Assembly: GCA_913058395.1 (NCBI GenBank)
Contig: CAJXQI010000017.1
Coordinates: 1-64,000, forward strand
Reading direction: 5' to 3'
Length of the DNA: 64,000 nucleotides
Source: an uncultured Colwellia sp.
Lineage (GTDB): Bacteria; Pseudomonadota; Gammaproteobacteria; Enterobacterales; Alteromonadaceae
Positions within the stretch are counted from its first letter, which is position 1. Each line of letters opens with the position of its first letter. The notes beneath the pieces were generated by a model. The model was not told the origin of the DNA. It ran no database searches and saw only the letters and a program-made list of their open reading frames with translations. The position numbers and the translations under genes are program-made. Shown in pieces: positions 8,766 through 18,094 of the stretch.

Positions 8766-9944
8766 ATGTCAGTAATTAAAATGACGGATTTAGCACTGGA
8801 AAATCAACGTGTATTGATTCGTGAAGATTTAAACGTTCCGGTTAAAGATGGCAAAATATCATCTGATGCTCGCTTAAGAGCCGCTTTGCCAACCCTTAAA
8901 CTTGCCCTAGAAGCTGGCGCAAAAGTGATGGTAATGTCGCACCTAGGTCGCCCTACTGAAGGCGAATATAATGAAGAGTTTTCATTACAACCTGTTGCAG
9001 ATTACTTAGCAGCGGCTTTAAATGCCCCAGTTAGATTAGTTAAAGATTATCTAGATGGCGTTGACGCTAAAGTTGGTGAATTAGTTATTTTTGAAAATAT
9101 TCGTTTTAATATTGGCGAAAAGAAAAACGATGAAGCTTTATCGAAAAAGCTAGCGGCCCTTTGTGACATATTCGTTATGGACGCATTTGGTACCGCACAT
9201 AGAGCTCAAGCAAGTACTCATGGTGTTGCTAAATATGCACCTACAGCCTGTGCTGGCCCTTTACTTGCCGGTGAATTAGCCGCGCTTTCAAAAGCACTTG
9301 ATAAACCAGCCCGCCCATTAGTAGCCATTGTTGGTGGCTCTAAAGTATCAACTAAACTTACTGTTTTAGAATCATTAGCTGGTGTTGTTGACCAACTTGT
9401 TGTTGGTGGTGGTATTGCCAACACATTTATAGCCGCTGAAGGTCATAACGTTGGTAAATCATTATTTGAAGCTGACTTAGTTGCAGAGGCGAAACGCTTA
9501 ACTCAGCAAGCAAAAGACAATAATGGCTCAATCCCTGTGCCTAGCGATGTTGTTGTTGGGCAAGAATTTTCTGAAACAGCGGTTGCAACACTTAAAAATG
9601 TGAGCGACGTTGCCGATGGCGACATGATTTTTGACATCGGTCCTGAAAGCGCAAAAGCATTAGCCGATATCATTGCCAATGCCGGTACTATTGTTTGGAA
9701 TGGCCCTGTTGGCGTATTTGAATTCGACCAATTCGGTAAAGGTACAGAGTTAATTGCTAAGGCTATTGCCGACAGTAGTGCTTTCTCAATTGCCGGTGGC
9801 GGTGATACGTTAGCAGCCGTTGACAAATATAACATTGCTGACAAAGTATCTTATATCTCTACTGGCGGTGGTGCTTTCTTAGAGTTTTTAGAAGGCAAGA
9901 AATTGCCCGCTGTAGAAATCTTAGAAGCTCGTGCAAACGCCTAA
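8766..9944 (+). CDS. pgk: Phosphoglycerate kinase
   Basis: The 392-residue cytosolic enzyme of glycolysis and gluconeogenesis exchanges phosphate between 1,3-bisphosphoglycerate and ADP. The N-lobe substrate motifs are visible: [13 protein letters not shown] near residue 19, SHLGRP near 60, and FENIRF. The hinge and C-lobe nucleotide motifs follow: GGSKVSTKL near 188, NGPVGVFE near 319 and IAGGGDT near 345. AGGAAAT precedes the ATG. It lies 92 bases after epd and probably shares its transcript. Confidence 0.97.
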   Translation: MSVIKMTDLALENQRVLIREDLNVPVKDGKISSDARLRAALPTLKLALEAGAKVMVMSHLGRPTEGEYNEEFSLQPVADYLAAALNAPVRLVKDYLDGVDAKVGELVIFENIRFNIGEKKNDEALSKKLAALCDIFVMDAFGTAHRAQASTHGVAKYAPTACAGPLLAGELAALSKALDKPARPLVAIVGGSKVSTKLTVLESLAGVVDQLVVGGGIANTFIAAEGHNVGKSLFEADLVAEAKRLTQQAKDNNGSIPVPSDVVVGQEFSETAVATLKNVSDVADGDMIFDIGPESAKALADIIANAGTIVWNGPVGVFEFDQFGKGTELIAKAIADSSAFSIAGGGDTLAAVDKYNIADKVSYISTGGGAFLEFLEGKKLPAVEILEARANA

Positions 9945-9994
9945 TAAGTATAGCGTTCTATAGCATATGCGGCATTAAAACGTCGTAACAATAT

Positions 9995-10032
9995 AACGCT
10001 GGTTTGGCTTAAGGCTAAATCAGCGTTTTTTT
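9995..10032 (+). terminator. Terminator after pgk
   Basis: AACGCTG pairs with CAGCGTT around an inner TTT..AAA stem, followed by seven T. It separates pgk from aldolase, so aldolase has its own promoter in 10033-10358. Confidence 0.75.
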
Positions 10033-10358
10033 ATCGCTGAAATTAATGAGCAAAGTAAACATTAATGATCAGCGAGCAAAAAATTTTACCGCTTCTCTCA
10101 CTTTATTTTGTAGTAAAATTACAAAAATAATCAAGTAAAACTGATGAGAACAATCAGTAACCCCCACTTATTTACGTAATTAATATACAAAGCTGATAGC
10201 TAGGCAATATTTACCTTTTTTCAGTAAAATTCAGCTGTTTTTTTCTAGTGCAAATAGTTAATTTCATCTGATATAATTACGATACGAAAGGGCTAAGTTT
10301 CACAATGAAACTTCTTTAGTTCAATTTTGTCACTATTTACAATCACAGGAGTTAGTTC
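10033..10358 (+). promoter_or_regulatory. Leader and promoter region of aldolase
   Basis: This AT-rich gap lies downstream of the pgk terminator. A perfect 8-bp hairpin AAGTTTCA-caa-TGAAACTT lies at 10295-10313, about 45 bases before the aldolase ATG, probably in the 5' leader. A possible -10 (TATAAT, 10272-10277) lies just upstream of it. No regulator site is recognised with confidence. Confidence 0.35.
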
Positions 10359-11423
10359 ATGGCTTTAGTTTCTATGCGCCAAATGTTAGATCATGCCGCC
10401 GAGTTTGGTTACGGTATCCCAGCTTTTAACGTTAACAATTTGGAACAAGTAAGAGCTATCATGCTTGCCGCTAATGAAACCAACAGTCCTGTTATTTTAC
10501 AGGGTTCTGCGGGTGCAAGAGCCTATGCAGGTGCACCATTTTTGCGTCATTTGATTTTAGCCGCAATTGAAGAGTTTCCACATATTCCGGTAGTTATGCA
10601 CCAAGATCACGGCACATCTCCTAGTGTTTGTCAGCGTTCTATCCAATTAGGCTTTTCATCAGTGATGATGGATGGTTCTTTAATGGACGATGGTAAAACA
10701 CCTTCTAGCTACGAATACAATGTTGATGTTACTCGTCGTACTGTTGAAATGGCTCACGCTTGTGGTGTATCAGTTGAAGGTGAATTAGGTTGTTTAGGCT
10801 CTTTAGAAACAGGTGAAGCTGGTGAAGAAGACGGTATCGGTGCTGTTGGTAAACTTACCATGGACCAAATGCTGACTGACCCTGAAGAAGCGGCTGATTT
10901 TGTGCAAAAAACTCAAGTTGATGCCTTAGCAATTGCTTGTGGTACTTCACACGGCGCTTATAAATTTACTCGCCCACCTACTGGCGATATTTTAGCGATT
11001 GACCGTATTAAAGCGATACACAACCGTATCCCTAACACGCATTTAGTTATGCATGGTTCATCTTCGGTACCACAAGACTGGTTAGCCGTTATCAATGAAT
11101 TTGGTGGTAAAATCCCTGAAACTTACGGTGTACCTGTTGAACAAATTCAAGAAGGTATTAAAAACGGTGTACGTAAAATCAATATAGATACTGACTTACG
11201 TCTTGCATCAACAGGTGCAGTACGTCGTTTCTTAGCTGAAAACCCAAGCGAGTTTGACCCACGTAAATTCCTAAAAGCATCTACTCAAGCAATGTCAGAT
11301 ATTTGTAAGGCACGCTACGAAGCTTTTGGTACGGTTGGCCAAGCATCAAAAATTAAACCTATTTCATTAGACAATATGTTTATGCAGTACTCTACTGGCA
11401 AACTTGATGCACTAATAAAGTAA
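10359..11423 (+). CDS. fba: Class II fructose-bisphosphate aldolase
   Basis: The 354-residue zinc enzyme splits fructose 1,6-bisphosphate into dihydroxyacetone phosphate and glyceraldehyde 3-phosphate. Zinc ligands are seen in MHQDHGTS near residue 80-86, and later His residues in GTSHGAYKF and MHGSSSVP. The sequence follows the class IIB (Calvin-cycle subtype) family rather than E. coli FbaA, notably [16 protein letters not shown] and the [13 protein letters not shown] stretch. CAGGAG precedes the ATG. It completes the tkt-epd-pgk-fba neighbourhood but is separated from pgk by a terminator. Confidence 0.95.
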   Translation: MALVSMRQMLDHAAEFGYGIPAFNVNNLEQVRAIMLAANETNSPVILQGSAGARAYAGAPFLRHLILAAIEEFPHIPVVMHQDHGTSPSVCQRSIQLGFSSVMMDGSLMDDGKTPSSYEYNVDVTRRTVEMAHACGVSVEGELGCLGSLETGEAGEEDGIGAVGKLTMDQMLTDPEEAADFVQKTQVDALAIACGTSHGAYKFTRPPTGDILAIDRIKAIHNRIPNTHLVMHGSSSVPQDWLAVINEFGGKIPETYGVPVEQIQEGIKNGVRKINIDTDLRLASTGAVRRFLAENPSEFDPRKFLKASTQAMSDICKARYEAFGTVGQASKIKPISLDNMFMQYSTGKLDALIK

Positions 11424-11442
11424 GTTCCCAAAATACTTAATT

Positions 11443-11468
11443 AAGGCGACCTTTTGGTCGCCTTTTTT
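11443..11468 (+). terminator. Terminator after aldolase
   Basis: AAGGCGACC-tttt-GGTCGCCTT is followed by a T run, 20 bases after the stop. Confidence 0.9.
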
Positions 11469-11597
11469 GTATTCAATCTAATTCCAGTTACTTTTTGACA
11501 TATTTGTTAATGAATCGCTTATTTTATTAACAATTTAGTGATATTTATCCACCTATTCATTATAATTTGCCCTTTATAACATTGCTTAGGGTAAACA

Positions 11598-12428
11598 ATG
11601 GAAACTATTCAAAACTGGTTTGTAGATAACCAAACAATGCTTTTAGATTTTGCAATTAATCTACTAGTAGCTTTAGCTATAATATTCATCGGTAAATTTG
11701 TTGCGAACTTGATTCGTGGCGGTGTCGTAAAAGTAATGCGTCATAAAGGTATGGATGATGCAATAATCTCTTTTATTAGTAGTCTACTGTACGGCATGTT
11801 GTTCTTTATTGTTATTGTCGCTGCCGTTTCACATTTAGGTTTTAACACCTCATCTCTTGTTGCCATTGTTGGTGCTGCTGGTTTAGCTATTGGCTTAGCG
11901 CTGCAAGGTTCATTATCAAATTTCGCTTCTGGTGTATTACTGATTATTTTCAAGCCATTTAAATCTGGCGATTTTATTGAAGTTTCAGGTGTTGCCGGTA
12001 TTGTTGAAGAAATTTTAATATTTTCGACACAATTAAGAACTGGTGATAATAAAACAGTCATTATTCCAAATGGTTCAATTACCAGTGGTACCATCACAAA
12101 TTATTCAACGAAACCGACAAGAAGAATAGATTTGGTTATTGGCGTGAGTTATGATGCCGACCTTGCAAAAACCAAAGCAATATTGCTTGACTTAGTTAGT
12201 GCTGATGAACGTGTACTAAAAGATCAAGCAGTAACAGTTGGCGTATCAGAACTTGCTGATTGTAGCGTTAACTTCGTGGTAAGACCTTGGGTAAAATCTG
12301 CTGATTACTGGCCAACTTACTTCGATTTATTACAAAAAATTAAAACTGAATTGGACAACGAAGGAATCGAAATCCCATTCCCACAATTATCTATTCATAT
12401 GAATAAAGAGGAAAACAATGAGTCATAA
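11598..12428 (+). CDS. mscS: Small-conductance mechanosensitive channel MscS
   Basis: The 276-residue inner-membrane channel has three predicted helices (about 14-40, 58-80 and 85-115). The pore helix shows the Gly/Ala pattern GAAGLAIGLALQGSLSNFASG of MscS, followed by the beta domain (FKSGDFIEVSGVAGIVEEI) and IPNGSITSGTITNYS. In the known family it opens under membrane tension to release solutes after osmotic downshock. It overlaps the next gene by 11 bases, so they are co-translated. Confidence 0.93.
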   Translation: METIQNWFVDNQTMLLDFAINLLVALAIIFIGKFVANLIRGGVVKVMRHKGMDDAIISFISSLLYGMLFFIVIVAAVSHLGFNTSSLVAIVGAAGLAIGLALQGSLSNFASGVLLIIFKPFKSGDFIEVSGVAGIVEEILIFSTQLRTGDNKTVIIPNGSITSGTITNYSTKPTRRIDLVIGVSYDADLAKTKAILLDLVSADERVLKDQAVTVGVSELADCSVNFVVRPWVKSADYWPTYFDLLQKIKTELDNEGIEIPFPQLSIHMNKEENNES

Positions 12429-13182
12429 GTTAATATCAGCTGTGTTATGTTGCGCATCATTCGCAACAGTAGCAGTAGCAGAAGAAGCAGCAACACCAGA
12501 AGTAAAGTCTCCTTATACTGCTTCAGCTGAATTAGGTATGCTTTTTAAAACTGGCGATACTAAAAGTACTGATGTTAAAGCAGGTTTTGATTTAGGCCAT
12601 GAGTTAGACGCTTGGAAGTCAACGCTTCAGTTTGATATGTTAGTAAAGCAAACCGAAGACGAAGACACAGACAAATTGGAAACTAGTGATCAAAAATGGA
12701 CTATTGTTGGTCAAACTAACTATACCCTTGATGATAAAAGCCCAAATTATATTTACGGTAACGCATCATACGAAGATAGTCGCTTTGGTGGTTTTGAAAA
12801 CCAAAGCTCAATCTCTGCAGGTTGGGGTCGACGTTGGTTTGAAGATGAGAATGCAACCTTAGATGCTGATATTGGTCCTGGTTTTAAGCGTGATGTTTTA
12901 CGTCCAGACGGTGAATCTAAAAATGCTTTTATTATTCAAGCACAAGCTTTATACAAGCGAAAAATTAATGAGCATGTAGAGTTTAAACAGTCATTAGTTG
13001 CTAAGTATTCGCCAAAAAGCGGCGAAAACAGCACTTATAAAGCTGAGACTTCAATTACTACTAAGTTAATTGAAACTTTACAACTTAAGTTTAGCTTTGT
13101 AGTCGACTACAACACTGAAGTTGAAGACGATAAAGAAAACACTAACACTGAAACTGCAATGACTTTAGTTTACAGCTTCTAA
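12418..13182 (+). CDS. DUF481 outer-membrane protein (YdiY-like)
   Basis: The 254-residue protein has a signal peptide (cleavage after VAVAEE-like Ala residues near 20). The alternating polar and aromatic strands end in Phe (TLVYSF), typical of outer-membrane barrels. The pattern SAELGMLFKTGDTKSTDVKAG matches DUF481, a family that includes salt-induced outer-membrane proteins. It overlaps mscS, so osmotic adaptation is a plausible shared theme, but this is inference. Confidence 0.8.
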   Translation: MSHKLISAVLCCASFATVAVAEEAATPEVKSPYTASAELGMLFKTGDTKSTDVKAGFDLGHELDAWKSTLQFDMLVKQTEDEDTDKLETSDQKWTIVGQTNYTLDDKSPNYIYGNASYEDSRFGGFENQSSISAGWGRRWFEDENATLDADIGPGFKRDVLRPDGESKNAFIIQAQALYKRKINEHVEFKQSLVAKYSPKSGENSTYKAETSITTKLIETLQLKFSFVVDYNTEVEDDKENTNTETAMTLVYSF

Positions 13183-13215
13183 AACATTAATTTTTTTAAC
13201 AATTTATTAATGACA

Positions 13216-13249
13216 AAAGCCAGCATGGTTAACTTGCTGGCTTTTTTTA
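13216..13249 (+). terminator. Terminator after the DUF481 gene
   Basis: A perfect 10-bp stem AAAGCCAGCA/TGCTGGCTTT with a nine-base loop is followed by a T run. Confidence 0.9.
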
Positions 13250-13454
13250 TGCCATTTCTATATTGACCCAATACTAATTCGACAAAAACTTACCTAAACA
13301 ACAAGAAATAACCTTCTGATAGCTCAAAGTACTCGTGATTTTCATCAACAAACGCGCTGCAACTTCATCTTTAATAACTCACCTCATTGCCTTTATCCTT
13401 GTTATTTATACAAAATGTTACAAAAGCGTTGCACCTGCACACAATGCGATCAAT

Positions 13455-13473
13455 AATGATAACCATTATCATT
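13455..13473. promoter_or_regulatory. Fur box upstream of the TonB receptor
   Basis: AATGATAACCATTATCATT is a near-perfect palindrome matching the 19-bp Fur consensus, centred about 48 bases before the receptor start. It predicts repression of the three-gene iron operon when iron is plentiful. Between 13250 and 13454 I see nothing else. Confidence 0.88.
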
Positions 13474-13511
13474 TACATGTAATTAATAACGCTTTTTAAA
13501 GGACCTTAACC

Positions 13512-15650
13512 GTGTTTAACTTTTCTCGAACTCCACTCACTTTAGCTATTTTGTCGGCCTGCACCGCTTTCACTGCACAAGCAAATGACGACGCTGTCGA
13601 CACCGATATCGAAAGAATTGAAGTTTATGGCAAGCTTAGTCATTACTCCGCAACAAAATCCGATACTCCTATTATGGATGTAGCTCGCTCAGTAAGTATT
13701 GAAGACCTTTCACAAATTATCGATAAAGGTGCCTTAAACCTAGATGATACCTTCACATACTCAGCAGGGGTTACAGGGCAAACTTACGGTTTTGCAACAC
13801 GTGGTGATTGGATTAAAGTGCGTGGTTTGAATGTTCCGCAATACCAAGATAGCCTGCAATCATTATTTGGCAACTATAATAATACCCGCCCTGATATTTT
13901 TACCTTAGAACAAGTAGAGATTCTAAAAGGTCCTGCGTCGGTACTTTACGGCAAAGGCTCTCCAGGTGGTTTAGTCAATACAGTTAGTAAAACACCCAAA
14001 GCTGAAGCGGCACACCAAGTAAATGTTGAAATAGGTAACTTCAATCGCAAGCAAGTATCAATAGATTCAACAGGAACTATCGCAGGCAATGAAGATTGGC
14101 TATATCGTTTTGTATCTGTCATTAGAGATAGCGACACACAAGTGCAACATGTTCAAGACAAGAGCAAGGTTTTTGCCCCATCAATTACCTGGTTAGCTAG
14201 TGATCAAACTGAGATTACTATGCTACTTAACTATACCGATACAGAAAGTGATACCGGTGCGCAATTTTTGCCGTTACAAGGCACATTATTACCAGCACCA
14301 AACGGCAAAAAAATTGCGAGTGATACCTATCTTGGACTGCCAAACTTTAATAAGTATGATGCCGAAACATTAGCATTTACTGTTATGGCAAAGCATGAAA
14401 TAAATGATTACTGGCAGTTATCTGCTAATGCTCGTTACACAGATGCAAGTGCCGACTACCAACAAGCTTGGGGAGCATTTTTAGGGGCGGGGAATCGCTA
14501 TATTTACAATGCCGATGGCAGTTTATATAAAGATGGAACCGTACCAAGAACCTTCTACCGTAATGATGCCACATCAGAGCAAAAAGTGATTGATGTACGC
14601 CTGCTAGGAGAGTTCTCGACTGGCAATATTGATCATAAAATATTAATAGGAACTCAATATCAAAACGTTACTACTGACACGGCTGGCTATTATGCTGCAG
14701 CCCCTGGATTAGATTACTCGACTGGATTACCAGACAGCACTTTAGGTGACTCTCTTTGGGTTAATGTCTTTAATCCTCAATATGTAGATGTTGATGTAGA
14801 TGCGATGCTAGAGCAGTATTACAAAAATGGAGATGAAACAAACTCAAAAGATATTGGCATTTATATCAGTGATCAAATAGATATTGATTTATGGTCAATT
14901 ACCTTAGGAGCACGATATGACGATAGTGAGAGTATTGTAAGACCTTCTAATAAAAAACGAGCTGACTCCGAGCTTAGTTTAAGCGCTGGTCTAATCTATA
15001 AATTTGAAAATGGCATATCACCTTATGTCAACTATGCCGAATCATTCGAGCCAGTAATAGGTTCAAACGTAGGTGAAACCTTAAAACCACAGCGCGGTGA
15101 ACAAATAGAGCTTGGTGTTAAATATGTACCAACGGCATTCGATGGCTTTTTTACCTTAGCTTGGTTTGATATTGAGCAAACAAATCTTTCTGATCCAAAT
15201 AGCAATCCACAAGATTTTAAGCAACAAAGTGGTAAAGCAAAAATTACCGGTATTGAATTTGAAAGTTTGACAGCTTTTGGGGACTTCACGCTAGAGTTAA
15301 ATGCTTCAAAGCTCGATACTGAAAGCGCTGGCGGATATAAACTTGATAGTGTGCCAGAGAAACAAGCATCGGCTTGGTTAAACTATAAACCGATGGGAAA
15401 TTTTGAAGGCTTTAAATCTGGCCTTGGCGTACGCTATTCAGGTGAAAGTTACGATGGTACTGATACTTATCGTACCCCTTCCTACACATTGGCTGACTTC
15501 ATGATTGGCTACGAAGTTGAGCAGTGGGATTTTGCTTTAAACGTACGCAATCTAGCAGACAAAAACTACTACGCTACATGCTTGGGCCGTGGTGATTGTT
15601 TTCCTGGCAAAGAACGCACGATTGTTGGTCGCGTAAGCTATAACTTCTAA
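13512..15650 (+). CDS. TonB-dependent siderophore receptor
   Basis: The 712-residue outer-membrane receptor has a signal peptide ending TAQA. The segment IERIEVYGK near 33 is a possible TonB-box region. The plug domain (about 50-165) contains VEILKGPASVLYGKGSPGG, and a 22-strand barrel ends in aromatic Phe (GRVSYNF). The family layout (FhuA/FpvA-like) and the Fur box point to a ferric hydroxamate or similar siderophore; the ligand is not known. The start is GTG at 13512 with AAAGGA ten bases upstream. Confidence 0.93.
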   Translation: MFNFSRTPLTLAILSACTAFTAQANDDAVDTDIERIEVYGKLSHYSATKSDTPIMDVARSVSIEDLSQIIDKGALNLDDTFTYSAGVTGQTYGFATRGDWIKVRGLNVPQYQDSLQSLFGNYNNTRPDIFTLEQVEILKGPASVLYGKGSPGGLVNTVSKTPKAEAAHQVNVEIGNFNRKQVSIDSTGTIAGNEDWLYRFVSVIRDSDTQVQHVQDKSKVFAPSITWLASDQTEITMLLNYTDTESDTGAQFLPLQGTLLPAPNGKKIASDTYLGLPNFNKYDAETLAFTVMAKHEINDYWQLSANARYTDASADYQQAWGAFLGAGNRYIYNADGSLYKDGTVPRTFYRNDATSEQKVIDVRLLGEFSTGNIDHKILIGTQYQNVTTDTAGYYAAAPGLDYSTGLPDSTLGDSLWVNVFNPQYVDVDVDAMLEQYYKNGDETNSKDIGIYISDQIDIDLWSITLGARYDDSESIVRPSNKKRADSELSLSAGLIYKFENGISPYVNYAESFEPVIGSNVGETLKPQRGEQIELGVKYVPTAFDGFFTLAWFDIEQTNLSDPNSNPQDFKQQSGKAKITGIEFESLTAFGDFTLELNASKLDTESAGGYKLDSVPEKQASAWLNYKPMGNFEGFKSGLGVRYSGESYDGTDTYRTPSYTLADFMIGYEVEQWDFALNVRNLADKNYYATCLGRGDCFPGKERTIVGRVSYNF

Positions 15651-15656
15651 CCCCAA

Positions 15657-16226
15657 ATGACTAATTTATCGCACCTTCCTTTTATTGGCGAATTTTCAGC
15701 ACTGTTTTTATGCAGTGCTGGTATTTTTTTGCTATGGCGAAACTGGCGCCAACCAACGAGTAATAAGCTAATGCAATTAGTCGCTATGATATTTTTTATA
15801 TCTTCTGCTGCAGTTTGTATTGGTTTATCAGGCATCGAGTTTGGCAGTGTTTATTTCCTCTGCATACTATTTATTCTAAGTTGCCTGCTGATATTTATTA
15901 CAAAAAAATCAACCACAATACAGTTATTGCCACAACGTAACTCTCCTCCTAGCACTCCATGGAGCCGTAAGAAAAAAGTTAAGTTTCTTTATTATACCTT
16001 AGCGTTATTTTTCTTATGTGGTCTTTGCGGTGTAGTGCTTACCATGACTTTAGCACGACTACTTATTGACTCACTAAGCACACAGCTAGCGTTTTCAGCG
16101 CTGGCTTTTCCTGTTTTTTGGGCACTAGCAAGTGTGTGGCTTTCATGTACAGATAAGCTATTGAGAACGTCGATTATGATGACCTTTTCCTGTGCACTAA
16201 TGTTCGGAGGAATATTCATCCTTTAG
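15657..16226 (+). CDS. Membrane protein of the siderophore operon
   Basis: The 189-residue protein has five or six hydrophobic segments in two halves. Residues 1-85 form three spans. After a basic linker (PWSRKKKVKF) come three more, with VFWALASVWLSC recalling the DUF3649 iron-uptake proteins. It starts six bases after the receptor stop and is followed after seven bases by the PepSY gene. The order receptor, small membrane protein, PepSY protein is common in siderophore loci. Exact function unknown. Confidence 0.65.
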   Translation: MTNLSHLPFIGEFSALFLCSAGIFLLWRNWRQPTSNKLMQLVAMIFFISSAAVCIGLSGIEFGSVYFLCILFILSCLLIFITKKSTTIQLLPQRNSPPSTPWSRKKKVKFLYYTLALFFLCGLCGVVLTMTLARLLIDSLSTQLAFSALAFPVFWALASVWLSCTDKLLRTSIMMTFSCALMFGGIFIL

Positions 16227-16233
16227 CGATGAA

Positions 16234-17682
16234 ATGATCATTATGAATAAAATAAACTTAAAAAAAACTATCGTAAAAAAAATGTTCGATGCTCACTCCT
16301 CTGTGGGATTAGCTGTCGGCGCTATCATGTACCTCATTTGCTTAACGGGAAGTTTAGCGGTTTTCTATCCAGAGTTTGAGCGCTGGGAACAACCTAATGT
16401 AGCAGAATATAATGAATTTTCCTCAAGCAGTGTTAGCCAAGCTTATCAAGAATATCTCAGTAAAGTAGAAGTCCCTGAAAAGTCAGTTTATGTGGTGCTG
16501 CCAACAGCAGAAGTGCCACGTGCACATTTATCTGATGGTGAGCAAGAATGGTGGTTAAACCAAGATGGAACATTAGGTGAGAGCATAAGAAAGCCTTGGA
16601 CAGAAATGCTTCAAGAGCTGCACGTGCAATTACATTTACCTAAAACCTTAGGGCTAGTTATTGTCAGCTTTTTTGGAATTATGTTAACTCATTTAGTTAT
16701 TTCAGGTGTACTGACTCACAGTCGAATATTTAAAGATGCTTTTACTTTAAACTGGGGAGGCACAGGTCAAAAACAACAAATTGATTTACACAACCGCTTA
16801 TCAGTTTGGGGCTTGCCATTTCACGCCATGATTGCGATAACAGGAGCTTTTTTTGGCCTAGTGTCAATACTTGTCATTATTGCAGCAAGTGCCTTTTATG
16901 ATAACGACCGAGAAGCACTTATTGCCGATATTTATGGCGAAGAGCCTATTATTACTAACGCTCCGGCATTAAATGTTGAACGCAGTTTTGCCAATATGGC
17001 AATAGCTGATAAACAGGCGACACCGATTTATATTGTTGTACAAAACATCGGTAGCGAAAAACAGTTTATTGAAATAGCCGCTACATTACCGCAACGCCTA
17101 ATTTACTCTGAAATATATCAATTCCATGCTGATGGTGAATATATAGGTCAGCAAGGAATGGCTAATGGTCCTATTGGCAGACAAGCAGTCTATTCAGTTT
17201 ATCGTTTGCATTTTGGTCACTTTGGTAACGTGGCTGTTAAGTTAGTTTACTTAGTATTAGGACTTGCCTTAACTTACATCAGCGTTTCTGGCATCAATAT
17301 TTGGCTCAATAAACGCGGTAGAGTTGATAACGTGAATTACCTTTGGTGCGGTTTTGTTTATGGCACGCCTTTAGCGCTTTCAGCATCATTAATGGCGTCA
17401 ATATATCTCAGCATTTCAGCTTACTGGAGTTTTTGGCTAACATTAATTTTCTGCCTCGTTATTGCTAGAACAGTCAAAAACCTCAGTAAAATACGCACGA
17501 CTTTATTAATGACTACCGCAGCTACTTTATTGACGACCATCATTGGCTACACCTTAATTTACGGTAAGCTTGTTTTAATACCTGCAATTACCACCATAAA
17601 CCTTTGTATTTTATTTTACGTGATCGTGATGGTATTACACAGTCGGCAGTTAAGGCGTCGCGATAAAATAATGGCAAGTTAA
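16234..17682 (+). CDS. PepSY-domain membrane protein, putative ferric-siderophore reductase
   Basis: The 482-residue inner-membrane protein has an early span at about 22-45 (HSSVGLAVGAIMYLICLTGSLAVF), a periplasmic PepSY region, a second span pair near 140-160, DLHNRLSVWGLPFHAMIAITG near 185, a large periplasmic region, and four C-terminal spans. Spaced His residues in helices (H22, HLHVQLH-like, HNR, HLxFGHFGN) could bind haem as in PepSY_TM reductases such as FoxB and PiuB. As the third gene of the Fur-controlled operon it may reduce siderophore iron at the inner membrane. An alternative ATG lies three codons in. Confidence 0.8.
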   Translation: MIIMNKINLKKTIVKKMFDAHSSVGLAVGAIMYLICLTGSLAVFYPEFERWEQPNVAEYNEFSSSSVSQAYQEYLSKVEVPEKSVYVVLPTAEVPRAHLSDGEQEWWLNQDGTLGESIRKPWTEMLQELHVQLHLPKTLGLVIVSFFGIMLTHLVISGVLTHSRIFKDAFTLNWGGTGQKQQIDLHNRLSVWGLPFHAMIAITGAFFGLVSILVIIAASAFYDNDREALIADIYGEEPIITNAPALNVERSFANMAIADKQATPIYIVVQNIGSEKQFIEIAATLPQRLIYSEIYQFHADGEYIGQQGMANGPIGRQAVYSVYRLHFGHFGNVAVKLVYLVLGLALTYISVSGINIWLNKRGRVDNVNYLWCGFVYGTPLALSASLMASIYLSISAYWSFWLTLIFCLVIARTVKNLSKIRTTLLMTTAATLLTTIIGYTLIYGKLVLIPAITTINLCILFYVIVMVLHSRQLRRRDKIMAS

Positions 17683-17713
17683 TACCATTTAACTTTTTCA
17701 CTGAAACCTAAAT

Positions 17714-17917
17714 ATCGTCATTCCTTGCCATCCCTAGCATCATGACATTGCCTGCATGGATGCAGGTACTTAGTTTTTGTCTGGAACAAAAAAACTGACC
17801 GTTCATCCTGAACATCGTCATTCCTTGCCATCCCTGGCATCATGACATACCGTTCATCCTGAACATCGTCATTTCTTGCCATCCCTGACATCATGACATA
17901 CCGTTCATCCTGAACAT
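17714..17917. repeat. 51-bp tandem repeat array
   Basis: Two complete 51-bp units (17799-17849 and 17850-17900) start CCGTTCATCCTGAACATCGT and differ at few positions. A partial third unit (17901-17917) and a degenerate unit (17714-17748), separated by an insert, complete it. The copies are directly adjacent without spacers, so this is not CRISPR. A related element lies near 59904-59990. Because 51 is 17 codons, the minus strand shows a repeated peptide frame, which I treat as chance. Confidence 0.85.
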
Positions 17918-17919
17918 AA

Positions 17920-17946
17920 AAAAGCACTGTTATTACAGTGCTTTTT
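17920..17946 (+). terminator. Terminator after the siderophore operon
   Basis: AAAAGCACTG pairs with CAGTGCTTTT around a short loop, then T. It lies 240 bases after the operon, past the repeat array. Confidence 0.75.
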
Positions 17947-18056
17947 GCTTCGGTTGGGTTTGTTTTAAATTACTAATCATGCTGCCACACAAAAAGTTAT
18001 TCTAAATATCGTTATTGGTACTATCTTATTGTAAACCTTAGTACACAACTTCAAAT

Positions 18057-18084
18057 ACAAAAGTGACCCTAAGGTCACTTTTGT
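18057..18084 (-). terminator. Terminator of aceA
   Basis: A perfect 12-bp stem ACAAAAGTGACC/GGTCACTTTTGT with a four-base loop lies 11 bases past the aceA stop. Confidence 0.8.
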
Positions 18085-18094
18085 GTATTAACAA

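Noticed and set aside
17799-17917. CRISPR-like array
   Set aside because: Units are 51 bp and directly adjacent with no spacers, and no cas gene is near.
17718-17927. Minus-strand reading frame with a repeated 17-residue peptide (ends MARNDD)
   Set aside because: It is the translation of the 51-bp tandem DNA repeat, whose length is divisible by three. It lacks a ribosome site and has no sense outside the repeat.
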